Source: Akkermansiaceae bacterium (GTDB lineage: Bacteria > Verrucomicrobiota > Verrucomicrobiia > Verrucomicrobiales > Akkermansiaceae). From it: a stretch of DNA of 64,000 bases. The DNA lies in contig CAIVSK010000191.1 in assembly GCA_903908495.1 (NCBI GenBank), positions 1 through 64,000 of the forward strand, read 5' to 3'. The notes under the pieces are model-generated. The model saw nothing but the letters and a program-made list of their open reading frames with translations, ran no database searches and had not been told where the DNA came from. Positions 49,869-59,594 of the stretch are shown one piece after another (the stretch's first letter is position 1; each line of letters begins with the position of its first letter). Position numbers and translations under genes: made by a program.

Positions 49869-52424
49869 ATGACCCGCCTCCTTCTGCCACTCCTTTTCCT
49901 GCCCGCCTGCCTCGCCGCCGCGGGCGAGGCCCCGGTCCTCGACCACCAGAAGCTGCTGCAAGCCCAGACGTTCTGGGACAATCGTGACTTCAGCTGGTTC
50001 GACAAAAACATCCCGTTCCTCGACTCGCCCGACGCGGACCTCAACACCACCTACTACTACCGCTGGGAACTTGTCACCAAACAACTCACCTACGGCTCGC
50101 AAGACACCGGCTATCTGTGGACCGAATTCATCAACCGGCCGTTCTGGTCCGGCGCCTACGGCGGCATCTCCTGCCCGTCGGGCCACCAGTTCTATGAGGC
50201 GCGCTGGCTGCGCAATCCCCGCTACAGCCGCGACTACGCCCGCTATTGGTTCCGCACCCCCGGTGCCCAACCGCGAAATTACTCGGCGTGGATGGCGGAT
50301 TCCGCCTGGGCGACCTATCTCGTCCATCCCAACAAGGAATATATCGCCGACCTGCTGCCCGATCTGATCAAGAACTACGAGGGATGGGCCAAAAAGAGCT
50401 GGGTGCCCGAGGCCGGATTGTTCTGGCAAGTCGGCCACGACGACGGCATGGAATTCAACATCGCCAGCCGCCAGACCAAAGACATCCTGCGCGGCGCACC
50501 AAGCTACCGCCCGAGTTTTAATTCCTACATGTGGGCCGACGCGATGGCCATTTCGCACATTGCAGCACTAACCGGCGACACCCGGACAGCCAGTGATTAC
50601 AAGACCCGGGCGGACGCGCTCAAGCAGCAACTCCAGACCAAGCTGTGGGATGCGAAGCGCGAGTTCTTCTTCCCAATGTTCCGCGACGACGAGGAAGACA
50701 AGGACGGCAACAAAATCCACAAAAACACCCTTGTCTATCAATCCGGCAAATACGCCGGTTGCGGTGCCGGCCGCGAGGAGGCGAGCTATGTGCCATGGAG
50801 TTTCAACCTGCCCGACCCCGGCTTCGAAGCCGCGTGGAAGTTCCTGATGGACCCGTACTATTTCTTCGCGGACTTCGGCCCGACCACCACCGAGCGCAAC
50901 GACCCGCTGTTCCTGCTCTCGCCGGGTTGCTGCTGGTGGAGCGGCCAGTCCTGGCCATTCGCCACCACCCAAACACTCAAGGGCCTCGCCAACCTGTTGC
51001 AAAACTACAGCCAGAACCACATCACCCGCGCCGATTACTACAAACTCCTGCGCGTCTATGCACTCTCTCAACGCAAGAATGGCAAGCCCTACATCGCCGA
51101 AGCACTCAACCCGCTCACCGGCTCCTGGGACGGCCACGACATGTATAACCGCAGCGAACACTACTTCCATTCCGGCTTCGTGGATCTGGTCATCACCGGT
51201 CTCGCCGGCCTCAAGGTGGAAGACAGCAACACTCTAACCATCGATCCGCTTGCCCCGGCCGAGTGGGCCTACTTCGCGATGGACAACATCTCGTATCGTG
51301 GCCACCTCGTCGCCATCGTCTGGGACAAGACCGGTCAACGCTACGGCAAGGGCAGCGGCCTGCAGGTGTTCATCGACGGCAAGCCGGCCGGAGCCTCCCC
51401 CACCCTGGCCAAACTCTCCGTCAAGCTGCCTCCAGCCGTGGATGAACCGGTGGACCAGGCCGTCCGCGTCAATCACGCGGTCAACAATGATGGCAATTGT
51501 TTCCCCCGCCTCAGCGCCTCTCACGTCGGCCCAAAATCCTCCCTCGCCTTCCTCCAGGATGGCAACACCGCCTGGTACCACCTCGATCCACCGATGCGTT
51601 GGACCTGTGCCGAGTCACCTAACGAAACCGACTGGCTCATCCTCGAACTCGGGACTCCGCGCTCGGTCGACGAGGTGAAACTCTATCTCCTAGATGACGG
51701 CCCGGACCAACCGATCGCCGCTCCCGCCGAATATCGCTTGGAATTCGCCAATGCCGACGGCCCGTGGCAACCGGTTCCGGGCCAGACGCGCACGCCGGAG
51801 GCCCCAACCGGCCACATGCCTAACATCATCCGTTTTCCCGAGCTCAAACTGGAAAAACTGCGGGTCATGTTCAAGAACGCGAGCGGCAAAAAGTCCGGCA
51901 TGACCGAAATCGAGGCATGGGGCAGGGACGTCCGGCCGTATATCCCGGCCCGCCCGCCGGCAGGCAACATCGCCTTCAACGCGAATCCAAAAGTTGGCTA
52001 TCCAAAGGCCAGCGCCTCCTTTTCCGACCACTTCGGCGGCGTTGCGGAAAGCGCGATTGACGGCAAAATCAGCTATCGCACAAACCCGGTGAACCGCTGG
52101 ACCAGTTATGGCTCGCCGAATGCCAGCGACTGGCTGGAAGTGGATTTCGGTGCCCAGAAACAAGTCGCCCGCGTGTTGATACATATTTTCTCGGACGGCG
52201 GCGGAGTCCAGGCGCCCAAGAGTTATGTGGTCGAAGGCTGGAGCGGCAGCGAATGGAAGACCATCCCCAAACAGACCTCCGACCCGCAAAAACCCACGGG
52301 CGGCATGATCAATACCGTGACGTTCCCAGCCGTCTCCCTCAGCAAAATCCGCGTGGTCTTCACCCACATCGGCCAGGGCGACTCGCGCAGCGGCGTCACC
52401 GAACTCGAAGTCTGGGAAAAATAG
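49869..52424 (+). CDS. Secreted six-hairpin (MGH1-like) glycoside hydrolase with two C-terminal discoidin (F5/8C)-like domains
   Basis: AWMADSAWATYLVHPNKEYIADLLPDLIKNYEGW...SYMWADAMAISHIAALTGD...SFNLPDPGFEAAWKFLMD; two regions ending FKNASGKKSGMTEIEAWG and FTHIGQGDSRSGVTELEVWEK. Confidence 0.82.
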   Translation: MTRLLLPLLFLPACLAAAGEAPVLDHQKLLQAQTFWDNRDFSWFDKNIPFLDSPDADLNTTYYYRWELVTKQLTYGSQDTGYLWTEFINRPFWSGAYGGISCPSGHQFYEARWLRNPRYSRDYARYWFRTPGAQPRNYSAWMADSAWATYLVHPNKEYIADLLPDLIKNYEGWAKKSWVPEAGLFWQVGHDDGMEFNIASRQTKDILRGAPSYRPSFNSYMWADAMAISHIAALTGDTRTASDYKTRADALKQQLQTKLWDAKREFFFPMFRDDEEDKDGNKIHKNTLVYQSGKYAGCGAGREEASYVPWSFNLPDPGFEAAWKFLMDPYYFFADFGPTTTERNDPLFLLSPGCCWWSGQSWPFATTQTLKGLANLLQNYSQNHITRADYYKLLRVYALSQRKNGKPYIAEALNPLTGSWDGHDMYNRSEHYFHSGFVDLVITGLAGLKVEDSNTLTIDPLAPAEWAYFAMDNISYRGHLVAIVWDKTGQRYGKGSGLQVFIDGKPAGASPTLAKLSVKLPPAVDEPVDQAVRVNHAVNNDGNCFPRLSASHVGPKSSLAFLQDGNTAWYHLDPPMRWTCAESPNETDWLILELGTPRSVDEVKLYLLDDGPDQPIAAPAEYRLEFANADGPWQPVPGQTRTPEAPTGHMPNIIRFPELKLEKLRVMFKNASGKKSGMTEIEAWGRDVRPYIPARPPAGNIAFNANPKVGYPKASASFSDHFGGVAESAIDGKISYRTNPVNRWTSYGSPNASDWLEVDFGAQKQVARVLIHIFSDGGGVQAPKSYVVEGWSGSEWKTIPKQTSDPQKPTGGMINTVTFPAVSLSKIRVVFTHIGQGDSRSGVTELEVWEK

Positions 52425-52426
52425 TC

Positions 52427-54100
52427 ATGAAGGTAGCGGCACTATTATTGGCACTGCCGGCCGCGCTGCACGCCGGGGATTTCTCGTTCGACAATCCGAC
52501 GGGACCACAATTCACCAGCGCGCAGAAGCAGGCACAGCGCGAGGCGGGCACCCGCGTCATGCCACGGGTGCTCGCAGCCTTTGACAGTGCCAGCGAGGCT
52601 GTCCGCATCCCGGCCGGGGACTATCGCTTCGGCATGGAAGGCTGGGGGAGCGACGGCGTGAGATTTCCCCTCCAATTCACCGGCCTCCAGCGCGACGATA
52701 CCCATCCGTTCACCATCGACGCCAGCGGCGCGACATTCTGGTTCGACCTCCCAGACGACCAGGCGCCGACTTGTCATTTCGGCGTCGGCTTCAAAGAGTG
52801 CCGCAACATCATCTTCAAAGGCGCGACGATCGACCGCGCCACCCGCGGCCATGTCGAAGGGAGCATCACCCGGTTTGACTTCGCGTCCAACCGGATCGAA
52901 CTGAAACTCTCGCCCGGCATCACCGTGCCGACCACTTTCAACGACAAACTCGATCAGCGAGTCATTCCGTTCAAGGCCGACGGCAGCTTTTGCGCGCCGC
53001 TTTATGCTCTCCAATCCGGCGGCACCCATCTCAAATATCAGCAGATCTCGGCCGCCTCCGCCGATGACCATTGCTGGGTGACGATGCATGACTCAAGCTT
53101 GCTAGAAACCATCCGCACCAACGGATTGCTCCGTGTCGGCGACGGACTGTCCTGCGTCTACACCGTCACCTCAGCGCTAGAACTCGTCCGCTCGAGCAAA
53201 CTGACAATGGACGACATCCATGTGTATGCTGCGAAGGCGTGGGGCGCAGAGCACGATGGTGATGGTGCGCACGTCTGGAAGAATTGTTACTTTGGACCGC
53301 GTCCAGGCACCAGCCAGTGGCAGGGTGGCGAAGGATTCATGTTCAACGCCACCCGCCATGGCACGACGCTGGACAATGTTACCATCTGCCACACCACTGA
53401 CGATACCGCCAATTTCCACGGTTACTGGTCGCCGGTGATAGCTATCTCCAACGCCAATCGCGTGACTTTCGGCAACAACGAAGAAACCCGCCGCGCCTTG
53501 CCGCACGGCATCGCAGTCGGCGACGCTGTGATCTTTCTCGCCCGCGAATCCGGTGCCGAGCTGGGCCGCGCGAAACTCACAGCCATCGACGGCGACACGG
53601 TGACGCTGGACCAGCCTGCCGCTGCATTTGCCAAAGCCATCGCCGAATGGCCCGACCACGAGTGTGGCGGTTGGCTCATCGAGAATTGTGACTGGCACGA
53701 CAACTACCAGCGCCTTCTCATTCAATCCGGCCCCGGCACGCTGCGCAACTGCCGCTTCACCCGCTTCGGCAGCGCGATTGAATTGAACAGCGTCATGCCC
53801 TACGTCGAAGGCGGCGTGCCGCGCGACATCCGCATCGAGAACAACGTCTTCACCGACCTCAACCCGCAGTCCGGCGCTGCCGCAATCACCGTCTATGCCC
53901 ACGCCTTCCAGCCCGGCCAGGCCCCACTCCTGCACAACATCACCATCACCGGCAACACCTTCAGCCACCCTAACAACACCGTGCTCGCCCTCAGCAACAT
54001 TGACGGCGGCCTCATCAGCAACAATCATTTCCCGGCCACTCCGAACCCGATCCAATTGACCCGCTGCACCAACGTCACGCTGCTCGAACCCAAGAAATAA
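52427..54100 (+). CDS. Secreted right-handed beta-helix (pectate-lyase-like) protein
   Basis: Signal peptide MKVAALLLALPAALHA; IIFKGATIDRAT...LLIQSGPGTLRNCRFTRFGSAIELN...IRIENNVFTDLN...ITITGNTFSHPNNTVLALSNIDGGLISNNHF. Confidence 0.82.
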   Translation: MKVAALLLALPAALHAGDFSFDNPTGPQFTSAQKQAQREAGTRVMPRVLAAFDSASEAVRIPAGDYRFGMEGWGSDGVRFPLQFTGLQRDDTHPFTIDASGATFWFDLPDDQAPTCHFGVGFKECRNIIFKGATIDRATRGHVEGSITRFDFASNRIELKLSPGITVPTTFNDKLDQRVIPFKADGSFCAPLYALQSGGTHLKYQQISAASADDHCWVTMHDSSLLETIRTNGLLRVGDGLSCVYTVTSALELVRSSKLTMDDIHVYAAKAWGAEHDGDGAHVWKNCYFGPRPGTSQWQGGEGFMFNATRHGTTLDNVTICHTTDDTANFHGYWSPVIAISNANRVTFGNNEETRRALPHGIAVGDAVIFLARESGAELGRAKLTAIDGDTVTLDQPAAAFAKAIAEWPDHECGGWLIENCDWHDNYQRLLIQSGPGTLRNCRFTRFGSAIELNSVMPYVEGGVPRDIRIENNVFTDLNPQSGAAAITVYAHAFQPGQAPLLHNITITGNTFSHPNNTVLALSNIDGGLISNNHFPATPNPIQLTRCTNVTLLEPKK

Positions 54101-54109
54101 CTCCTCCCT

Positions 54110-56428
54110 ATGAAACACCCGTCCCACCCCATCATCTATCCGCTCTCCGTGCTCGGCTGCCTGTCCATCAACGCGGCAAGCGCGGCGGAGGTTCAGCCCA
54201 AGGCCGACCTCAAGGTATGGCCGTTCAGCCTAAACGACGTCAAACTGCTCGACGGCCCCTTCAAGCATGCAGAGGCAATGAACGAGCAATACCTGGTGAG
54301 CCTGGAGCCCGAGCGACTGCTCCACACATTCCGCTTGACCGCAGGCATCCCCACGTCCGCCAAGCCCTATGGCGGGTGGGAGGCACCTAACTGCGAGTTG
54401 CGCGGTCACGCGGTGGGACACTACCTGTCCGGCTGCGCGCTGGCGTTCCAGAGCAGTGGCAACGAGAAACTCAAGCAACAGTCCGCACAGGTTGTCGCCG
54501 GCATGGCCGAGTGCCAGGCCAAGTTCCCCAGCGGCTATCTCAGCGCCTATCCGGAGGAACTCATTGACCGGGTGGTGGCGTGCAAGGGAGTATGGGCCCC
54601 TTGGTACACATTGCATAAGATCTATGCAGGCCTGCTCGACCAATACCAACTCTGCGGCAACAAGCAGGCGCTGGAGGTCCTCGAAAAGGCCATCGGCTGG
54701 GTGGAGTCCCGCATGAGCACTCTCACCGACCCGCAGATGCAGGCGATGCTCAATTGCGAGCACGGCGGCATGAATGAAATCCTGGCCAACCTCTATGGCG
54801 CCACCGGCAATCGGAAATACCTTCAACTGGCCATCCGTTTCAATCATCACGCGGTGCTGGATCCGGCTATCAATGGCGAGGACAAGCTCACCGGACTGCA
54901 CGCCAACACCCAGTTTCCAAAATTCATCGGCATGGCCATTGAATACGAATACACGGCCGACCCGCCCTATCGCAAGGGCTGCGAGTTTTTCTGGAACGTC
55001 GTGACCAAGGAGCGCTCCTACGTCATCGGCGGCAACAGCGACGGCGAGGGATTCTCACCCAAGGAACATCTCTCGCAACATATCGGCCCCAGCCCGACGG
55101 AGACTTGCAACACCTATAACATGCTCAAACTCACCCGCCACCTCCTCGAGTGGGAGCCCAAGGCCGAGTATGCCGACTTCTATGAGCGGGCCCTCTATAA
55201 CCACATCCTGCCCCAGCAAAACCCTGATAATGGCATGGTGCTCTATTACATGCCGCTGCGCCCCGGCTCCGAGCGACCCAGCCGCTTCGGCACTCCGGAT
55301 AACTCATTCTGGTGCTGTACCGGCACCGGCATGGAAAGCCAGTCGAAATATGGCGACTCGGTCTATTTCCACAGCGAGCGCGACCTGTATGTCAATCTGT
55401 TCATGGCTACCGAGCTCACCTGGAAGGACAAGGGCATCAAGCTGCTGCAAACCACCCGCTATCCTGATGAGCAATCAACCGCATTGAAAATCACCGCGGA
55501 CAAGCCCGTCGCCATGGCCATTCACCTGCGCTACCCAGCCTGGGCCACCGCCGGCGTCACGCTCAAGCTCAACGGTGCAAAGCAGGACGTTACCGCCCAA
55601 CCAGGGAGTTACATCACCATCGACCGCACCTGGACCACCGGTGACACGCTCGAACTGGCCATGCCCTTCAGCCTGCGCTTCGAAGCCTTCCGCGACGACG
55701 CTAACAAGGCCGCCGTCATGTATGGTCCGCTGGTGCTGTGCGCACGCACCACCAAGGACAACCCCGTCTCGGTCATCCGCGGTGACAAGAACCAGGTCCT
55801 GGCCGGAATCAAACCTGTGGCCGGCAGACCTAACACATTCACCGCGCCGGCGGGGGTGTTCCGCACTTCGCTTGAAACAGCGCAAGGTGACACGACCTTT
55901 GTGCCGTTCTACAAGCAATACCAGGAGCCTTACACCGTGTACTGGGACATTTACGATGACACCCGATGGGCCGCGAAGGAAGCCGAGATGAAGGCTGCTC
56001 AGGAGCTCCAGCGCGCTCTGGATGCCAGGCGTGTGGATGGGTTGGAGTTTTTCGACCAGGCCGAACGCGATCACAACTTCCAAAGTGAGAAATCCATCGC
56101 CGGAGATCACAACGGCCGCCGCTGGCGCCACTGTGACCCGGGCGGCTGGTTCCAGTATGACCTCAAGGTGCTCGCCGGACAAGCGCAGGTTCTAACATGC
56201 AAGTACTGGGGTTCCGATGGCGGCCGCACGTTTGACATTATCGTCGATGGCCGAAAAATCGCCACCGAAGTGCTCAAAGGCGAGAAGCCCGACGCATTCT
56301 TCGACAGGGAGTACCCGATTCCGGCCGACCTGCTCACGGGCAAAGCCAAGGTCACCGTCAAGTTCCAACCGGTGGGCAACAGCCAGGCCGGCGGCGTCTT
56401 CGGTTGCTATATCATGAAATCAAAGTAG
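54110..56428 (+). CDS. GH127 family beta-L-arabinofuranosidase-like protein (DUF1680) with C-terminal domain
   Basis: GGWEAPNCELRGHAVGHYLSGCALAF; VWAPWYTLHKIYAGLLDQY; ETCNTYNMLKLTRHL; FWCCTGTGMESQSKYGDSVYF. Confidence 0.92.
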   Translation: MKHPSHPIIYPLSVLGCLSINAASAAEVQPKADLKVWPFSLNDVKLLDGPFKHAEAMNEQYLVSLEPERLLHTFRLTAGIPTSAKPYGGWEAPNCELRGHAVGHYLSGCALAFQSSGNEKLKQQSAQVVAGMAECQAKFPSGYLSAYPEELIDRVVACKGVWAPWYTLHKIYAGLLDQYQLCGNKQALEVLEKAIGWVESRMSTLTDPQMQAMLNCEHGGMNEILANLYGATGNRKYLQLAIRFNHHAVLDPAINGEDKLTGLHANTQFPKFIGMAIEYEYTADPPYRKGCEFFWNVVTKERSYVIGGNSDGEGFSPKEHLSQHIGPSPTETCNTYNMLKLTRHLLEWEPKAEYADFYERALYNHILPQQNPDNGMVLYYMPLRPGSERPSRFGTPDNSFWCCTGTGMESQSKYGDSVYFHSERDLYVNLFMATELTWKDKGIKLLQTTRYPDEQSTALKITADKPVAMAIHLRYPAWATAGVTLKLNGAKQDVTAQPGSYITIDRTWTTGDTLELAMPFSLRFEAFRDDANKAAVMYGPLVLCARTTKDNPVSVIRGDKNQVLAGIKPVAGRPNTFTAPAGVFRTSLETAQGDTTFVPFYKQYQEPYTVYWDIYDDTRWAAKEAEMKAAQELQRALDARRVDGLEFFDQAERDHNFQSEKSIAGDHNGRRWRHCDPGGWFQYDLKVLAGQAQVLTCKYWGSDGGRTFDIIVDGRKIATEVLKGEKPDAFFDREYPIPADLLTGKAKVTVKFQPVGNSQAGGVFGCYIMKSK

Positions 56429-56459
56429 AAACCGACGGTAAGGCACACATCCCAACTTA

Positions 56460-56594
56460 ATGATAGCAGATCTGAAAATCGGGTTTGCGTGGATCTTGAC
56501 CCTCGGCCTGATGGTGCCATTGCAGGCCGAGGAAATCAGCAGCGCAATGAAAGGCGGCGATATCACCGCCAAGGGTGCCCCGACCCTGGCCTGA
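56460..56594 (+). other. 44-aa ORF beginning with a signal-peptide-like sequence; possible truncated secreted-protein gene
   Basis: MIADLKIGFAWILTLGLMVPLQAEEISSAMKGGDITAKGAPTLA*, 31 nt after GH127; not in the supplied ORF list because it is short. Confidence 0.4.
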
Positions 56595-56690
56595 AGTTGT
56601 CGGGTAGGCAACAGGCCAGATCGCTCAGCCCGGACTCATTATTTTCACACGGGGACCAGAGCCCCCGCTCCGGAGGTCACGCCGTCCCGC

Positions 56691-57959
56691 TCAACCATCG
56701 AGTTTCCAAGGTGCGCGCATCGGCTGATGGTTCAGCGCGTTAGCCGCGGGATCGTCAAACTTAAGGGTCTTGGAGTCGAACTTGAGACTCTTGTTGAGGT
56801 GGTGGGCGGTGATGCCCAAGTTCACCAAGGTGGACGACCAGAAGCCATTGTGCTCGTTGATGGCAAACTTTTTGCGAGTGCGCACCGCCTCGTGGAAATC
56901 GGTGAGCTGGGGCTCGGGGTCCGCCAGGGCGTCGAGTTTCTGGCGCAGGTCAGGAATGTTAGATTCCAACCCCTTGCTGATCCATCCCTTCGGGCCCACG
57001 ATGTATTTGGCGTCCTTGTCCTTGTTCTCACCGTCGAGGATGATCTTGCAGCCATCGGCATAGGTGTGCTCGATGCGGCGCCAGGTGCCGACGGCCTCTG
57101 AGTCTTGGGGATCGGCGTCGATTTCCACCGAGATGGGTGCCTGGTCGTCCTTGTTGAGAAGGTATTGGACGGGGTCGAGATAATGTTGGCCCATGTCGCC
57201 GAGGCCGCCGCCATCATAATCCCAGTAGCCGCGGAAGGAACCATGGATGCGATGGTGGTTGTAGGGCTTCATGGGGGCCGGGCCGAGCCAGAGATCGTAG
57301 TCCAATTCCGGCGGGACCGGCTCGGGCTTGAGGCCGATTTTGCCAGCCCAGGCATCCAGTTTCCAATCGAAGCCGGTGACGCCGGAGACGGTGACTTTCA
57401 AAGGCCATCCCAACAAATCATGGATCACCGCCTTTTTGAGCATTTTCACGGGTATCCGCAGGTCATAGAAACTTTCCTTGAAGCGGAACCAGGTGTTGAG
57501 GCGGAAGATGCGATTATGTTGTTCCACCGCGCGCACCATGGCCACGCCTTCGCCGATATTGCGGCACATCGGTTTTTCGCACCAAATGTCCTTGCCGGCT
57601 TTGGCGGCCGCGATTGCCATCAGCGCGTGCCAATGGGGCGGGGTGGCGATGTGGATGATATCGATGTCGTCGCGGGCGATGAGTTCGCGGAAATCATGAT
57701 AGCCCTTCACGCCGTTGGCCTCGCCGCCGGCGTTGCTCATGCGTTCGGCGAGGTGCTTGCTATCCACGTCGCAGAGGGCGAGCAACTTGCCGGGCATGGT
57801 CAGGTGCGAGGCGCTGATGCCACCGCAACCGATGATGCCGCGGGTAAGGACTTGCGAGGGCGGGGTTTGGCCGTTGAGGCCCAGCACGCGGCTGGGCACG
57901 ATTTGCACCGTCGCCATGGCGGCGAGGGCTTTGAGGGTTTGGCGACGGGTGATCATCAT
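56691..57959 (-). CDS. Gfo/Idh/MocA family oxidoreductase with Tat-like signal
   Basis: MMITRRQTLKALAAMATVQIVPSRVLG; IGCGGISASHL; HIATPPHWHALMAIAAAKAGKDIWCEKPMCRNIGEG; DMGQHYLDPVQYLL. Confidence 0.92.
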   Translation of the reverse strand: MMITRRQTLKALAAMATVQIVPSRVLGLNGQTPPSQVLTRGIIGCGGISASHLTMPGKLLALCDVDSKHLAERMSNAGGEANGVKGYHDFRELIARDDIDIIHIATPPHWHALMAIAAAKAGKDIWCEKPMCRNIGEGVAMVRAVEQHNRIFRLNTWFRFKESFYDLRIPVKMLKKAVIHDLLGWPLKVTVSGVTGFDWKLDAWAGKIGLKPEPVPPELDYDLWLGPAPMKPYNHHRIHGSFRGYWDYDGGGLGDMGQHYLDPVQYLLNKDDQAPISVEIDADPQDSEAVGTWRRIEHTYADGCKIILDGENKDKDAKYIVGPKGWISKGLESNIPDLRQKLDALADPEPQLTDFHEAVRTRKKFAINEHNGFWSSTLVNLGITAHHLNKSLKFDSKTLKFDDPAANALNHQPMRAPWKLDG

Positions 57960-58078
57960 GAGATTGGTTGGCAGGCTACGGGGCACATCCGCGCAACCTT
58001 TCACAGGCAATCCACGCTGCGCTTTGTCTGATTTTCAGGAGGTCTCTCCAGGCCGGGCTTGGCTGGCCGCGCGCTCGC

Positions 58079-58519
58079 TCAGGCGTCGGCCTTGCGGGTG
58101 AAGCTCACGTCCAGCACGTGACTGTCGTGCTTGTCGGTGTCGTGCATCTTGCCGGACCACACGATGAGACCGCGCGAGGTGGTTTTCTTGAGCGTGATGA
58201 TGGCGCTTTGGACGTCGGCGGCGTATTCGGTCAACACCAACTCGCCGTGACCCGTGTTCTTGCCCTTGAGCTTGAAGATGACGCCGGAATTGTCGGGATG
58301 ATAGTAGTGTCCCACCACGTTGCCATCCGGCTGCCAGGTCAGGACAAACACGGCACTGTGGACGCCCACGCTGCCGACGTAGGTTTGAGCGGTGCCAATC
58401 GGCGTGATTGACGCATCGTCAGTCGGGGGCAGCGGCGGGGCCGGCGGTTTGACCGGTGGGGCGCACGCGACCAGTCCCATCGGCAGCAACAGCAAAACAG
58501 CAAGGAGTTTGTTCTTCAT
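58079..58519 (-). CDS. Hypothetical lipoprotein
   Basis: MKNKLLAVLLLLPMGLVACAPP lipobox, short beta-rich domain. Confidence 0.65.
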   Translation of the reverse strand: MKNKLLAVLLLLPMGLVACAPPVKPPAPPLPPTDDASITPIGTAQTYVGSVGVHSAVFVLTWQPDGNVVGHYYHPDNSGVIFKLKGKNTGHGELVLTEYAADVQSAIITLKKTTSRGLIVWSGKMHDTDKHDSHVLDVSFTRKADA

Positions 58520-58626
58520 AAAATCGGGCAACTGGGGGTATGTCGTTGCGGGCGGATCTTGAGCAGACGTCTCCACCTTGCCAAGCGCGAAATGCAGCAC
58601 GACAAGGGGCGTGACAGACGGCTTCA

Positions 58627-58735
58627 AAGGAGCGGCGGACTCCGATCCGCCGTGGACCATGAGGAGCCAATGAGTGGAGGCCGGCCGCTACCCATTGGCC
58701 TCTCATGGTCGAGGGCGATTCGGAGATCGACCCTC
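58627..58735. repeat. Hairpin repeat family B, copy 2 (opposite orientation to the 42.2-kb copy)
   Basis: gaccatgaggagccaatg (58655-58672) versus cattggcctctcatggtc (58693-58710) with an extended imperfect outer stem. Confidence 0.85.
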
Positions 58736-58838
58736 CTTCAATTTCTTGCCAGGCGCCGGTTTGCCGCTCGACATGACGGATACCTTGCACTAACAAGGAA
58801 GCCATCGCCGCCGACTAGCAAGCGTCGGATTCTCCGCC

Positions 58839-59573
58839 ATGAAACTCAGCCCCTGGCTCATCCCCGCCCTCGTGTTTGCCATCGCGGGCGGCTGGCTGGG
58901 CTGGCAATCCCACGCTCTAACCACCGTGGAAGCCGCCAGTGACAGCCTGCGCGAGCGGATCGCCGCAGCCCGCGCCAGCGAACCGGAGGCGGATGGATTG
59001 CCGCTGCGGGCGGCATCCACCGCCAAGCACACCAAGACCAGGGAGCCGTTCGACTGGAAGTCCCTCGCCGCGCTGTGTGCATCCATGCGCAATGACGGCG
59101 ACGGCGGCGACCTGCGGGCCATGGTGCATTTCCAGCAACGCTTGCTAGAGATGAGCGCGGAGGACCTCGCCGCCGCGGAGGATGAATTCGCCGCGCTTGA
59201 CCTGGCTGGCGACGCCCGCGCCGATTTGGAGCGCACTCTGGTGGAGGAATTGATCAAGAAGGATTGCGAGTTGGCCCTGAGGCACTTTGCAGGACGCCTG
59301 CGGGACGCGGATCGGACACTCCACTGGCGTCTGGCCAAGGGCTTGGGCGATTGGGCAAAAAAGTCACCGGTCGCGGCGGCCGCTTGGTTCGACCAACAGG
59401 CGGCCGCCGGCCAACTCGACGGCAAGGCGCTCGATGGAAGTGACCAATTCCGCAGCCACTATGAAGGTGCCTTGATCGGCGCGCTGCAAGTTGCGGACCC
59501 TGATGCCGCGGTCCGCCGCTTGAGTGCGCTGCCCGACGAGCAGCGCGCCGAGGCACTGCGCTTTGCCAAATGA
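58839..59573 (+). CDS. Hypothetical single-TM secreted protein, probably related to the product of 59874..61196
   Basis: MKLSPWLIPALVFAIAGGWLGWQSHAL...WRLAKGLGDWAKKSPVAAAAWFDQQAAAG...GALIGALQVADPDAAVRRL. Confidence 0.6.
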   Translation: MKLSPWLIPALVFAIAGGWLGWQSHALTTVEAASDSLRERIAAARASEPEADGLPLRAASTAKHTKTREPFDWKSLAALCASMRNDGDGGDLRAMVHFQQRLLEMSAEDLAAAEDEFAALDLAGDARADLERTLVEELIKKDCELALRHFAGRLRDADRTLHWRLAKGLGDWAKKSPVAAAAWFDQQAAAGQLDGKALDGSDQFRSHYEGALIGALQVADPDAAVRRLSALPDEQRAEALRFAK

Positions 59574-59594
59574 GTCGCCCACCCGCCCCCCGCG

